Shown here: positions 25,289-36,824 of the stretch, one piece after another | How positions within the stretch are numbered: position 1 is the stretch's first letter | Layout of the letters: the number at the start of each line of letters is the position of its first letter | Assembly (NCBI GenBank): GCA_013388965.1 | Contig: JACAEG010000129.1 | Coordinates: 1-36,824, forward strand | Direction of reading: 5' to 3' | DNA length: 36,824 nucleotides | Source of the DNA: Pseudorhodoplanes sp. | Lineage (GTDB): Bacteria; Pseudomonadota; Alphaproteobacteria; Rhizobiales; Xanthobacteraceae | Notes under the pieces: generated by a model | Seen by the model: the letters and a program-made list of their open reading frames with translations, nothing else | What the model was told of the DNA's origin: nothing | Databases searched by the model: none | Translations under genes and position numbers: made by a program

Positions 25289-26491
25289 TCAGTGACCGGC
25301 CTCGCCGATGGCGCCGAGGGCCGAGGCTGCAAGCGTGCGGCTTGCCGCCACCACGGTTTCGCGCAGCTTCGCCCTGTCGATCCAGGCTTGAGCGCGGGCG
25401 CGCATCGGCTCCGGCAGCTTCTCCAGTTCCTCCAGCGCGCCCTGAATGTCGCCGCGCGCCGCCCTCGACTCGGCGCGCGCAACGCGATGGTGCGGCTCCT
25501 CGCCCGCCACGTCGCCGACCGGACGGATATGCACGAGCCGCAGCGCGCGCGCCTGCAAGCGCTCGAGCAGATTGTCGCTTTCGGCGCCGAGCGGCCCCGC
25601 CTCGAGAATGGCGCGCGCGGACGCCGACAGTTCCGCCGCAAGCGCCGCGTCGGAGGGCGCGCCCTTGCCGGCCAACGCATCAAGCGGCGCGAGCGCCGCG
25701 GCGTCGGGCGCCAGCGCCTTGGCCGCTGCCAATTGAACGGCATAAGGCTGACCGCGCTCGACCGCGCCGCGCAGCTCGGTTGCGGCAATGGCGAACTTGA
25801 TCCTGCGTTCGAGATCGGGCGGCGGCGCGCTCGGCTGGGCCGGCTGCTGCGTGCTCGCGGTGACGGCCTGTTCAAGCGCGGTCAATCGATTGACGAGCGT
25901 CTCGATATCGTTCGGCGACAGCGCCGGAGTGTCCGCACTTGCCGCCGGCCGCGGCGCAGAGGCGGCTGCCGCGGCGGCTTTTGCGGCCTCGTCGGCGCGC
26001 GCGCGCGTTTCGTTCGCCGCCGCCGCAAGCTCATCGAGCCTGCGATGCAGCCCCGACAGACTCTCTTCGAGCGGCTTGATCGCCGCGCCGGCCGCTGCCG
26101 CGATGGTTTCGCTCATGGGCGGGCTTTCGGGTACGGCCGCGACGGGAGCGGGCGCGACGGGGGTGCGCGCAACCGCGATCAGGTCGCGCGCGATCAGCAG
26201 ATGGACCAGATAGCCGCCGGCCGCGAGACAGACGAGCGCGGTCACCAGCGCAATCGCCGCCACCGTCCGCCAGCGCACGCCGTGCGCGGGCGCGGAACGT
26301 ACCGACCCGATCCCGAGCGGATCGTTTTCGAAAGCGGGATCCGCGCCGGGTGCAGAGGCCTCGCGCTCGCGCGGCTCGTCTGCAGAGGTTGAATCACGCG
26401 GCCGGGAACCGACTTCGGTGGCCTTCAGATCGATCGTCGGCGTGGGCCGGGGCCGCGGCGCCGAGGTCGATGCATTGTCGTCATCCGCCAT
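25289..26491 (-). CDS. Mitofilin-like (COG4223) membrane protein
   Basis: N-terminal disordered segment, TM (TVAAIALVTALVCLAAGGYLVHLLIA), coiled-coil, C-terminal helical region; position between hemD and hemY. Confidence 0.8.
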   Translation of the reverse strand: MADDDNASTSAPRPRPTPTIDLKATEVGSRPRDSTSADEPREREASAPGADPAFENDPLGIGSVRSAPAHGVRWRTVAAIALVTALVCLAAGGYLVHLLIARDLIAVARTPVAPAPVAAVPESPPMSETIAAAAGAAIKPLEESLSGLHRRLDELAAAANETRARADEAAKAAAAAASAPRPAASADTPALSPNDIETLVNRLTALEQAVTASTQQPAQPSAPPPDLERRIKFAIAATELRGAVERGQPYAVQLAAAKALAPDAAALAPLDALAGKGAPSDAALAAELSASARAILEAGPLGAESDNLLERLQARALRLVHIRPVGDVAGEEPHHRVARAESRAARGDIQGALEELEKLPEPMRARAQAWIDRAKLRETVVAASRTLAASALGAIGEAGH

Positions 26492-26635
26492 GCCGCTCCT
26501 CCCGCGATGCGTGGGCCGGACCTTGGCCGCACCCTGACCGCACCTTGGCCGCGCGCCGGAACGCGGCGAGAATCAACATTGTGAGCGTCCGGCGGCCTTC
26601 GATACTGCGGACGCGCCATGACGGCAACTCGACCG

Positions 26636-27346
26636 TCACCCCGCAAGCAGGCCGAGCAGCGCGTCCTCGTCCGGCTGCCGGGCCACGCGGACTTGGCGGA
26701 AGCCCGCCGATTGCAACGGTTCAGCCACGCGCTGCGAGAGACAATAATGCATGAGCCGGCCTGCGGTTTCGTTAAGACCCGCTTCATTAACGGCGCGCAG
26801 AAAGATTTCGGCGGTTCGCCGCGAGTAGTGCAGCACGCCAGAGACGTCGCCGCGCGCCATCGCGTGCTGCGCCTCTGCGCCCAGCGCGCAGGCGGCGGCG
26901 CGATAGACCACGACCGTGTCGACGGCGAGGCCATGCGACGACAATTCGCCAGGCAGATCGCGCGCGCGGTCGTCGCCTGCGAGATAGAGGAGCCTTGCGC
27001 CGCGAGGCGGGATGCGCGCGCCGACAAGCCGCACGAGATCGCCGGCATCGCCCTCGGCCGAGATCACGTCGGCGAACCCAGCCTCGCGCGCCGCCTCGGC
27101 CGTCCGTCCGCCGACCGCGAATAGCGGCAGCGACAGCAGACCCGCCCGCTGCGGATGCTGCGCGAGCATGCGCGCGGCGTTGCCACTGGTCATCAGCACC
27201 GCCTGCCAGCCGCCAGCGTTCCATGTCGCGTCGGCAATCGCTTCGATCTGCAGCAACGGAGCAAGCAGAGATTCGTGGCCGAGCTTGCGCAGACGGCATG
27301 CCGTCCGTTCGGCCTCGTCGATCGGGCGGGTGACAAGCAGCCGCAT
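26636..27346 (-). CDS. hemD: Uroporphyrinogen-III synthase
   Basis: MRLLVTRPIDEAERTACRLRKLGHESLLAPLLQIEAI...; downstream of hemC. Confidence 0.9.
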   Translation of the reverse strand: MRLLVTRPIDEAERTACRLRKLGHESLLAPLLQIEAIADATWNAGGWQAVLMTSGNAARMLAQHPQRAGLLSLPLFAVGGRTAEAAREAGFADVISAEGDAGDLVRLVGARIPPRGARLLYLAGDDRARDLPGELSSHGLAVDTVVVYRAAACALGAEAQHAMARGDVSGVLHYSRRTAEIFLRAVNEAGLNETAGRLMHYCLSQRVAEPLQSAGFRQVRVARQPDEDALLGLLAG

Positions 27347-27348
27347 CG

Positions 27349-28281
27349 TCAGCCGAAATAGTCCGGGGACGCCTTGTCCTTCAATTCGCCCCCGGCGTCG
27401 GCTCCGAACGCCACGGCGTCCCGCACATGGCCCTCCCGCACGGTCTCGTGCGCCTCGGTGCCGTCGGGCCGCACGATCATGCCGCGAAAATGCAGCCGCT
27501 CGCCGGCGATCGTGGCGTGGCCCGCGATCGGCGAGCGGCAGGTGCCGTCGAGCACCGCGAGAAAGGCGCGCTCGGCGGCCAGCGCAATCGATGTGTCGCG
27601 ATGATCGATCGCGGCCACCAATTCGTTGACCCGCGCGTCCTCGGACCGGGTTTCGATGCCGACGACACCCTGGCCGACGGCGGGAAGGAATTCGTCGATC
27701 CCGAGAATTGCAGTGGCGTGGCCCGCAAGACCGAGCCGCTTCAGGCCCGCGAGCGCAAGCAGCGTGGCGTCCGCCTCGCCCTCAGCAATCTTGCGCAAGC
27801 GCGTTTCGACATTGCCGCGCAGGAGCACAATTCGCAGATCGGGCCGCAGCCGACGCAGCAGTGCCTGCCGGCGCGGCGACGAGGTACCGACCGTCGCGCC
27901 CTGCGGCAAGGCGGCAATGCTCGCAGCCTTCGGGCTGATGAGAACGTCGCGCGCATCCTCGCGTGGCAGGCAGGCCGCGAGCGCGAGCCCCTCCGGCAGG
28001 GTGGCGGGCAGGTCCTTCGAGGAGTGGACGGCAAGGTCGATCTCGCCCGCCGACAAGGCCTCCTCGATCTCCTTGGCAAACAGCCCCTTGCCGCCGGCAT
28101 CCGCCAGCGGCCGGTCGGTAATCCGGTCGCCGGTGGTGCGGATCGGGCAGATTTCGACCGCCGCGGGATCGAGGCCATGCGCGGCGATCAGCGCATCGCG
28201 CACCATATTGGCCTGGGTCAGCGCCAGCGGCGAGCCGCGTGTCCCGATCCGGATTTGCGCCGCCCTTGACGATTGCGCCAT
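27349..28281 (-). CDS. hemC: Hydroxymethylbilane synthase
   Basis: [69 protein letters not shown] (dipyrromethane cysteine region). Confidence 0.97.
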   Translation of the reverse strand: MAQSSRAAQIRIGTRGSPLALTQANMVRDALIAAHGLDPAAVEICPIRTTGDRITDRPLADAGGKGLFAKEIEEALSAGEIDLAVHSSKDLPATLPEGLALAACLPREDARDVLISPKAASIAALPQGATVGTSSPRRQALLRRLRPDLRIVLLRGNVETRLRKIAEGEADATLLALAGLKRLGLAGHATAILGIDEFLPAVGQGVVGIETRSEDARVNELVAAIDHRDTSIALAAERAFLAVLDGTCRSPIAGHATIAGERLHFRGMIVRPDGTEAHETVREGHVRDAVAFGADAGGELKDKASPDYFG

Positions 28282-28374
28282 TCCACCTCGCAATGCTACC
28301 CCCGTGAGGCCCGATTGCCGCTGCATTCCGGGCCATGCGGGCGCGATCATAGGGAATTGGGCGCGGAAAGCATC

Positions 28375-29451
28375 ATGCTTGTTCTCGGAATCGAGACGAC
28401 ATGCGACGAGACCGCAGCCGCGGTGGTCGAGCGCCACGAGGACGGCCGCGGGCGCATTCTCTCCAATATCGTCCTGTCGCAGACCAACGAGCATGCGGCC
28501 TTCGGCGGCGTCGTGCCGGAGATCGCCGCGCGCGCGCATGTCGAGGTGCTCGATCTCCTGATCGCCAAGGCCCTCGACGAATCCGGCCGCCGGCTGGAGA
28601 TGATGACCGGCATCGCCGCCGCGGCCGGGCCCGGCCTGATCGGCGGCGTGATTGTCGGCCTCACCACCGCCAAGGCGCTCGCTCTCGTCAACAAGGTACC
28701 GCTGATCGCCGTCAATCATCTCGAGGCGCATGCGCTCACTGCGCGGCTGACCGACGGCGTGCCGTTTCCCTATTGCCTGTTTCTCGCCTCCGGCGGTCAC
28801 ACCCAGATCGTGGCGGTGCGCGACGTCGGCGACTACGTGCTGCTCGGCAACACGATGGACGACGCGATCGGCGAGGCCTTCGACAAGACCGCGAAGCTGC
28901 TCGGCCTCGGCTATCCCGGAGGCCCGCGCGTCGAGCGCGAGGCCGAGCGCGGCGATCCCGCGCGCTTCGCCTTGCCGCGGCCGATGCGCGGGCGCGAGGA
29001 AGCCGACTTCTCGCTGTCCGGCCTGAAGACAGCATTGCGGCTGGAGGCGGAGCGGATTGTGCCGCTGAGCGATCAGGACGTCGCGGACCTCTCAGCGTCC
29101 TTCCAGCAAGCCGTGGTCGATGTGATTCACGACCGGCTGAAGGCGGGCCTCGCGCTGTTTCGCGGACGTTTCGGGCCGCCGACGGCGCTGGTCGCTGCGG
29201 GCGGCGTCGCCGCCAACCAGGCGATCCGGCGGCAGCTGCATCGGCTTGCGCTCGAATGCGGCACGGTCCTGGTCGTGCCGCCGCCCGCGCTCTGCACCGA
29301 CAACGGCGCGATGATCGCCTGGGCCGGCGCCGAGCGCCTCGCGCTCGGGCTGACCGATCCGCTCGAAACCGCGCCCCGCGCGCGCTGGCCGCTTGAGGAA
29401 GTCAGCAAGACCCGCACGCCCGCGTCCTATCTCGAACTCTACCGCCTCTGA
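28375..29451 (+). CDS. tsaD: tRNA N6-adenosine threonylcarbamoyltransferase
   Basis: [71 protein letters not shown]. Confidence 0.98.
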   Translation: MLVLGIETTCDETAAAVVERHEDGRGRILSNIVLSQTNEHAAFGGVVPEIAARAHVEVLDLLIAKALDESGRRLEMMTGIAAAAGPGLIGGVIVGLTTAKALALVNKVPLIAVNHLEAHALTARLTDGVPFPYCLFLASGGHTQIVAVRDVGDYVLLGNTMDDAIGEAFDKTAKLLGLGYPGGPRVEREAERGDPARFALPRPMRGREEADFSLSGLKTALRLEAERIVPLSDQDVADLSASFQQAVVDVIHDRLKAGLALFRGRFGPPTALVAAGGVAANQAIRRQLHRLALECGTVLVVPPPALCTDNGAMIAWAGAERLALGLTDPLETAPRARWPLEEVSKTRTPASYLELYRL

Positions 29452-29469
29452 CCCTTCCGGATCCCGGAT

Positions 29470-30459
29470 ATGGCATATGAGCGCATCGCGGTCGTCGGAG
29501 CCGGAAGCTGGGGAACGGCGCTCGCCTGCGCCGCCGCGCGCGCCGGCCGTTCCGTGACGCTGGTCGCGCGCACGCCGGAAGCCGCGGACATCATCCGCAA
29601 TTCGCGCGAGGCGCCGCGATTGCCAGGCCATCGAATCCCGAAGGAGATCGCCGTTGCCGGGGAAATCGGAGCGGTGAAGGATGCCGATGCGATCCTGCTG
29701 GTGGTCCCGGCACAGTCTGTGCGCAGCATGGCCGCGTCGATGCAGGGTCTCGTGCGCGCGAATGCGCCCGTCGTCGTCTGCGCGAAGGGCATCGAGCGCG
29801 GCACGCAGAAGTTCATGACAGAGATTCTGGCGGAATGCCTTCCGGGCAGGATCGCGGCGGTGCTGTCGGGGCCGAGCTTCGCCACCGACGTGGCGCGCGG
29901 CCTGCCGACCGCGGTGACGCTTGCGGCGCACGACGAGGCGACTGCCGCGGGCCTCTCGCACGCCGTGGGCACGGCAACCTTTCGCCCCTATCACACGACC
30001 GATATCCGCGGCGTCGAACTCGGCGGCGCGGCCAAGAATGTGTATGCGATCGCCGCCGGCGTCGTGGCGGGCCGCAAGCTCGGGGCGAGCGCGCTCGCCG
30101 CGCTGATCACGCGCAGCTTTTCGGAGCTCTTTCGCTTTGGAAAGGCGTGCGGCGCGAAGCCCGAGACACTCACCGGGCTGTCGGGTCTCGGCGATCTCGT
30201 GCTCACCTGCTCCAACACGCAGTCGCGCAATTTCTCCGCCGGCATTGCCCTTGGCGAAGGCCGCAGCCCCGGCGATCTGCGCACGAGCGACAAGCTCGCG
30301 GAAGGCGTCGAAACCGCGCCGGCCTTTACCGAGATGGCAAGGGCGCGCGGCATCGAATTGCCGATCGGCGCAGCCGTCTCCGCCATCGTCACCGGAGCGA
30401 TGAGCGTGGACCAGGCGATCGACGGCCTCTTGGCGCGGCCGGTCCGTGCGGAGAACTGA
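29470..30459 (+). CDS. gpsA: NAD(P)-dependent glycerol-3-phosphate dehydrogenase
   Basis: [87 protein letters not shown]. Confidence 0.97.
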   Translation: MAYERIAVVGAGSWGTALACAAARAGRSVTLVARTPEAADIIRNSREAPRLPGHRIPKEIAVAGEIGAVKDADAILLVVPAQSVRSMAASMQGLVRANAPVVVCAKGIERGTQKFMTEILAECLPGRIAAVLSGPSFATDVARGLPTAVTLAAHDEATAAGLSHAVGTATFRPYHTTDIRGVELGGAAKNVYAIAAGVVAGRKLGASALAALITRSFSELFRFGKACGAKPETLTGLSGLGDLVLTCSNTQSRNFSAGIALGEGRSPGDLRTSDKLAEGVETAPAFTEMARARGIELPIGAAVSAIVTGAMSVDQAIDGLLARPVRAEN

Positions 30460-30460
30460 G

Positions 30461-30880
30461 ATGGCCTATTGGCTGATGAAGAGCGAGCCCGATGCCTGGT
30501 CGTGGGACCAGCAGGTCGGGAAGGGCGCCAAGGGGGAAGCCTGGAGCGGCGTGCGCAACCACAGCGCCAAGCTCAATCTCATGAAGATGAAGAAGGGCGA
30601 CCGCGCCTTCTTCTATCACTCCAATATCGGCAAGGAGATCGTCGGCATCGTCGAGGTCGTGCGGGAGCACTATCCCGACCCGACCGCCAAGCCCGGCGAC
30701 CCCTGGGTGGTGGTCGATGTCGCCGCGCGCGAGGCTCTGCCGAAGCCGGTGACGCTCGACTCCATCAAGGCCGAGCCGAAGCTGAAGGACATGGCGCTGA
30801 TCAGGTTTTCGCGGCTCTCGGTGCAGCCGGTGACCGCGGACGAGTGGAAGCTGGTCTGCAGGATGGGCGGCCTGAAATAG
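30461..30880 (+). CDS. EVE domain-containing protein
   Basis: [67 protein letters not shown]. Confidence 0.95.
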   Translation: MAYWLMKSEPDAWSWDQQVGKGAKGEAWSGVRNHSAKLNLMKMKKGDRAFFYHSNIGKEIVGIVEVVREHYPDPTAKPGDPWVVVDVAAREALPKPVTLDSIKAEPKLKDMALIRFSRLSVQPVTADEWKLVCRMGGLK

Positions 30881-30920
30881 GGGGGCAAGACGCGCGCCCC
30901 GCCGGCAAGGCCGGGACGCA

Positions 30921-30984
30921 GCGACGGGACGGCGCGACCAAAGTGGAAGGTCTGCGCCCTTGTCGCTGAAAGGCCGTCCGTCGC
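30921..30984 (+). other. Candidate structured leader element upstream of acs
   Basis: GCGACGGGACGGC (30921-30933) pairs with GCCGTCCGTCGC (30973-30984) with one bulged G; inner stem GCGAC/GTCGC. Confidence 0.4.
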
Positions 30985-31055
30985 ATAATGGGAAACAGAA
31001 ACAAGAACAAACCGCGCGGGTACGGTGCGCGGGACGTTGCGCCGGAGGGAGTGAG

Positions 31056-32996
<1,941 letters not shown>

Positions 32997-33037
32997 CCGC
33001 GCGCCGATCGACCGGAAGCGCCGGTGGGTTGGCGCCT

Positions 33038-33126
33038 GTCATGCGCGGGCTTGACCCGCGCATCCCTTGCGTCCGGCGAATGACGGATGGCCGGATCGCG
33101 CGCCGCTCGGCGCGGCCGGCAATGAC
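33038..33126. repeat. Dispersed palindromic (REP-like) intergenic element, copy 2
   Basis: GTCATGCGCGGG..CCCGCGCATCC...GGATGGCCGG....CCGGCAATGAC; same architecture as 9299-9385. Confidence 0.7.
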
Positions 33127-33280
33127 CGGATCGTTAATCGCGCCGGTTCAATTTTCGGAATTCAATTCGATCCACTTTGACGCTCTTTCGAACCATCGCT
33201 TCCCTCCTTGCGACAGACCTGAATAATGCACGCGGGCAAAACCGGCCGCGTGCGCGCGGCCGCATTCAGGGGGTGTCATC

Positions 33281-33796
33281 ATGCGTCGTGTTGCCTTGCG
33301 TTCGCTTGCGGCCTCGGCCGCGCTCGCGATTTCCGTTCTCTCGCTCGATGCCGCGCAGGCGCGCGAGACCGTCCGCTTCGATGACGGCTATGCGCCGGGC
33401 ACCATCGTGGTGAAGACCAATCAGCGGAAGCTCTACCTCGTCACCGGCAACGGCCAGGCCGTGCGCTATACGGTCGGCGTCGGCCGCGCCGGCATGACCT
33501 GGGAAGGCCAGACCCAGATCAGCGGCAAGTATCTGCGGCCCGACTGGTCGCCGCCCGCGGTGATCCGGCGCGACAAGCCGAACATGCCGGCAGTCATTCC
33601 CGGCGGCTCGCCGCAGAATCCGATGGGCGCCGCGGCGCTCACGCTCGCCGGCGGCGAATACGCCATCCACGGCACCAATGCCCCGGGCTCGATCGGCGGC
33701 TTCGTGTCCTATGGCTGCATCCGCATGCACAATGCCGACATCAGCGACCTGTTCAGCCGCGTCCAGGTCGGCACGCCGGTCGTGGTGGTGCGCTAG
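33281..33796 (+). CDS. L,D-transpeptidase (YkuD domain)
   Basis: Signal peptide; [68 protein letters not shown] (HGT...SxGCIRM catalytic motif). Confidence 0.96.
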   Translation: MRRVALRSLAASAALAISVLSLDAAQARETVRFDDGYAPGTIVVKTNQRKLYLVTGNGQAVRYTVGVGRAGMTWEGQTQISGKYLRPDWSPPAVIRRDKPNMPAVIPGGSPQNPMGAAALTLAGGEYAIHGTNAPGSIGGFVSYGCIRMHNADISDLFSRVQVGTPVVVVR

Positions 33797-33863
33797 TTCG
33801 CAAATCCTGACGTTCCGGACAGCCGCGCCGCGCGGCTTCCGGAATGAAAGAAACTCCGGCTGC

Positions 33864-34400
33864 CTATTCGCACCAGCCTTCCTTGCGCCCGCCGGAATAG
33901 CTGCGTGCGTGACCCGCCCTCAGCAGCGCGTCCGCGACATCGGGCGTCGTGCGCGTGGACACGTCCGCAAGCACGCGCCCGCCATACTTGTCGAGGCCGA
34001 CCTGCGCGATCCGCACGCCGCCTTCATCGAGCATGCGCTGCAGCGCCGCGCGCGCCGCATCCGCCCTGCGGTATTCCTCGGCGCAGCGGGCGTTCAGTTC
34101 GGCGGTATCGACATTGCGCAGGCGGACCTTGGTCGTCACGGCGAGTCCCGGCCAGATCCGCACCTGAGCCTCGAACGTGTCGCCGTCGTTGATGCGCAGC
34201 ACTTCGACCGGGTAGACGGCCCCGGTGACAGCCCGCGGGTCGTGCAAGGGCGCCGCCGAGGGGTCGGGCAGGGCCGGCCCGGAGCCGGACGCCGCGGGCT
34301 GCAGGAAATGGCCCGCGACGAGGCCGGCGCAGAAAATCGTTCCGGCCAGCCAGACGGTGCCGAATGCGGGTGCCATGCCGGCGAGACGCGCGGTGAACAT
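33864..34400 (-). CDS. Thermonuclease-family (SNase-like) protein, membrane-anchored or exported
   Basis: N-terminal TM ([21 protein letters not shown]); [49 protein letters not shown]. Confidence 0.87.
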   Translation of the reverse strand: MFTARLAGMAPAFGTVWLAGTIFCAGLVAGHFLQPAASGSGPALPDPSAAPLHDPRAVTGAVYPVEVLRINDGDTFEAQVRIWPGLAVTTKVRLRNVDTAELNARCAEEYRRADAARAALQRMLDEGGVRIAQVGLDKYGGRVLADVSTRTTPDVADALLRAGHARSYSGGRKEGWCE

Positions 34401-34598
34401 AGTCCTAATGATAGGACCGCAGACCTGATTCGCGCAAGGCCGGCGCATGCCGGCAAGACCCGCCCTTTCGGGGCGGACGCTCCGGCACGCGACGCCGGGA
34501 CGCATCCTCTTGCGGGACGAATTCGCCCTCCCCATCGTTTACGCAAATGTGCGGGCGGCGCCACACGGCGGCCGCCTTGCCGGAAGGGGATTGAGGGA

Positions 34599-35610
34599 AT
34601 GAACTATTTTCGCACGGCGATCCTGCTCGCGGGACTGACCGCGCTGTTCATGGGTGTGGGCTACCTGATCGGCGGCGGCGGCGGCGCGATGATCGCGCTG
34701 CTCGTGGCCGGCGGCATGAACATGTTCGCCTACTGGAATTCCGACCGCATGGTCCTGTCCATGCACGGCGCGCACGAAGTCGACGAGCGCCAGGCGCCGG
34801 AAATCTATGCGATGGTGCGCGAGCTGTCGCATCGCGCGGGCCTGCCGATGCCCAAGGTCTATGTGATGGACAACCCGCAGCCCAACGCCTTCGCGACGGG
34901 GCGCAATCCGCAGAATGCCGCGGTCGCCGTCACCACCGGCCTGATCGATACGCTCAACCGCGAGGAGATCGCGGGGGTGATTGCTCACGAGCTGGCGCAT
35001 ATCAAGAACCACGACACGCTGATCATGACGATCACGGCGACGATCGCCGGCGCAATCTCGATGCTGGCGCAGTTCGGCATGTTCTTCGGCGGCAACCGCG
35101 ACAACAAACAACGGCATGGGCGTCATCGGGACGCTTGCGATGGTCATCCTCGCGCCGATCGCCGCCATGCTGGTGCAGATGGCGATCAGCCGCACCCGCG
35201 AATATTCTGCCGACAATCTCGGCGCGCAAATCGCGGGCCAGCCGCGCGCGCTCGCCTCCGCGCTTGCCAAGATCGCCAATGCCGCGCACCTGATCCCGAA
35301 CGAGGAGGCCGAGCGCAACCCCGCGACCGCGCACATGTTCATCATCAACCCGCTGTCCGGGCAGCGGATGGACAATCTTTTCTCCACCCACCCGGCGACC
35401 GAGAACCGCATCGCGGCGCTCGATGCGCTGGCGCGCGAGATGGGTCAGGGTGGATTTGGCGGATTGGGCGGCGTCGATCGCACCGAAGGCGGCGGCCGGG
35501 ATTTCACCGGCGGCTCCCATTACGCGGGCTCGCGCCCGGCATCCGGCCCCTGGTCGGGGCGGGCGTCGCCCGGATCGTCGCAGGGCCACGGACCCTGGGG
35601 ACGGCGCTGA
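34599..35610 (+). pseudogene. htpX: Zinc metalloprotease HtpX, frameshifted by one extra base near 35106-35108
   Basis: Frame 1 [23 protein letters not shown]...[25 protein letters not shown]...FFGGNRDNK then continues in another frame as [42 protein letters not shown]...; total length is 3n+1. Confidence 0.9.
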
Positions 35611-35651
35611 ATTAACTCGTTTCCGACCGCGCTTCGTGCCATCGCTTCGGG

Positions 35652-36824
35652 ATGAACGTACCCAAGACCAGGGAAGCCGGCGCAGGCGCCAGACCCGATG
35701 TGCCGGGCCTCGCCGCGCGCCGGGCGGCGGCCGACATCCTCGAGGCCGTGCTGTATCGCAATCGCGCGCTCGACGAGACGCTCGAGTCCGAAGGCCTGAG
35801 GAACTCCGCCGTCGACGACCGCGACCGCGCGCTGGTGCGAGTGCTGGTCTATACGGTGCTCCGGCGCCACGGCACGCTGCGCCATCTCGTATCGACGCTG
35901 CTGGAACGCGGGCTGCCGCCGAACGCGCCGCGCGTCGAGACATCGCTGCTGATCGGCGCCGCGCAGATTCTCCTGCTCGACGTTCCCGACCATGCCGCCG
36001 TGGATCTCTCCGTCCGGCTGGTGCAGGAGAACAAGCACACGGCGCATTTCGCCGGGCTCGTCAATGCGGTGCTGCGCCGAATCGGCCGCGAAGGCCGCGC
36101 CATGCTCATGGCAATCGACCCGATCGCCTACGATACGCCGCCCTGGCTGCTGGCGCGCTGGATCAAGGCCTATGGCGAGGATGCCGCGCGCGGCATCGCG
36201 GAGGCGAACGCACACGAACCGCCGCTCGATCTGACTGTCCTCGCCGATCCCGCCGGCTGGGCCAAAAAGCTGGGCGGCAAGGCGATGCCGACCGGCACCG
36301 TGCGGCTTGTCGCGCATGGTCCGGTCACCGCGCTGCCGGGATACGACGACGGTGCGTGGTGGGTGCAGGACGCCGCCGCCGCCTTGCCGGTCCGGCTGCT
36401 GGGCGATGTGCGCGGCAGGCAGATCGCCGATCTCTGCGCGGCGCCGGGCGGCAAGACGCTGCAGCTCGCGGCGGCCGGCGCACATGTCACTGCCGTCGAT
36501 CGCTCCGCCTCGCGGCTTGCGCGCCTGACGCAAAATCTCGCGCGGATGAAATTGTCGGCCGAGATCGTTGCCGCCGACGCGACGACCTACGAGGGCGGCC
36601 CGTTCGATGCCGTCCTGATCGATGCGCCCTGCACGGCGACCGGCACGATCCGCCGCCACCCCGACGTCGCGCGCTCGAAGACCGAGCGTGACCTCGCGAA
36701 GCTCGTCGCCCTGCAGGCGCGGCTGCTCGACCGGGCGGGAGGGCTCGTCAAGCCGGGCGGGCTCCTCGTTTATTGCACCTGCTCGCTTGAGCCGGAGGAA
36801 GGCGAGAAGCAGATCGCCGGCCTG
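35652..36824 (+). CDS. rsmB: 16S rRNA (cytosine-5-)-methyltransferase RsmB/Fmu-like (partial, runs off right edge)
   Basis: NusB-like N-terminus (ARRAAADILEAVLYRNRALDETLE); IADLCAAPGGKTLQLAAAGAHVTAVDRS; VLIDAPCTATGTIRRHPD; LLVYCTCSLEPEEGEKQ. Confidence 0.94.
   Translation, partial: MNVPKTREAGAGARPDVPGLAARRAAADILEAVLYRNRALDETLESEGLRNSAVDDRDRALVRVLVYTVLRRHGTLRHLVSTLLERGLPPNAPRVETSLLIGAAQILLLDVPDHAAVDLSVRLVQENKHTAHFAGLVNAVLRRIGREGRAMLMAIDPIAYDTPPWLLARWIKAYGEDAARGIAEANAHEPPLDLTVLADPAGWAKKLGGKAMPTGTVRLVAHGPVTALPGYDDGAWWVQDAAAALPVRLLGDVRGRQIADLCAAPGGKTLQLAAAGAHVTAVDRSASRLARLTQNLARMKLSAEIVAADATTYEGGPFDAVLIDAPCTATGTIRRHPDVARSKTERDLAKLVALQARLLDRAGGLVKPGGLLVYCTCSLEPEEGEKQIAGL

Noticed and set aside
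26516-26562. Short degenerate tandem words (ACCTTGGCCGC / ACCCTGACCGC / ACCTTGGCCGC) between hemD and the mitofilin-like gene
   Set aside because: About three 11-12 bp imperfect units in GC-rich intergenic DNA; too short and degenerate to call a meaningful repeat or CRISPR.
30901-30960. GEMM (cyclic di-GMP) riboswitch-like words (GGCAAG...GGGACGCAG) in the acs leader
   Set aside because: Only short word similarity; the rest of the GEMM consensus architecture could not be fitted by eye. Needs an Rfam/Infernal scan.
35090-35120. Programmed ribosomal frameshifting in htpX
   Set aside because: No canonical slippery heptamer with a downstream stimulatory structure was recognised; HtpX is not known to use recoding, so mutation or sequencing error is more likely.

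Overview
GC-rich chromosomal window, most likely from an alphaproteobacterium of the Rhizobiales/Hyphomicrobiales (inferred from gene content and the PhyR-NepR-EcfG module). About 40 genes can be supported. Left to right they are: a partial aldehyde dehydrogenase; a Uma2 protein; an E1 alpha/beta 2-oxoacid dehydrogenase pair with an EamA transporter and an SDR; a rhodanese-ChrB fusion plus ChrA; an NMT1-type ABC transporter; a CHASE-HWE histidine kinase; a probable uronate/aldarate catabolic cluster with a divergent TRAP transporter; a general stress response (GSR) locus (phyR, nepR, ecfG, single-domain response regulator, small membrane proteins); tRNA-Thr; hemY/mitofilin-like/hemD/hemC; tsaD-gpsA-EVE; acs; an L,D-transpeptidase; an SNase-like nuclease; a frameshifted htpX; and partial rsmB. 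The strongest non-gene signal is a set of five exact GGAAC-N16-CGTT sites plus one near-match (TGTT). These are sigma-EcfG-type promoters, each intergenic and correctly oriented, and they tie the HWE kinase and several uncharacterised small membrane-protein genes to the stress locus. Other points are a structured leader candidate before acs, a hairpin between dctP and dctQ, two copies of a palindromic dispersed repeat, and a single-base frameshift in htpX. I see no clear wholly new defence-type or mobile system. All calls are by eye, with no database searches.
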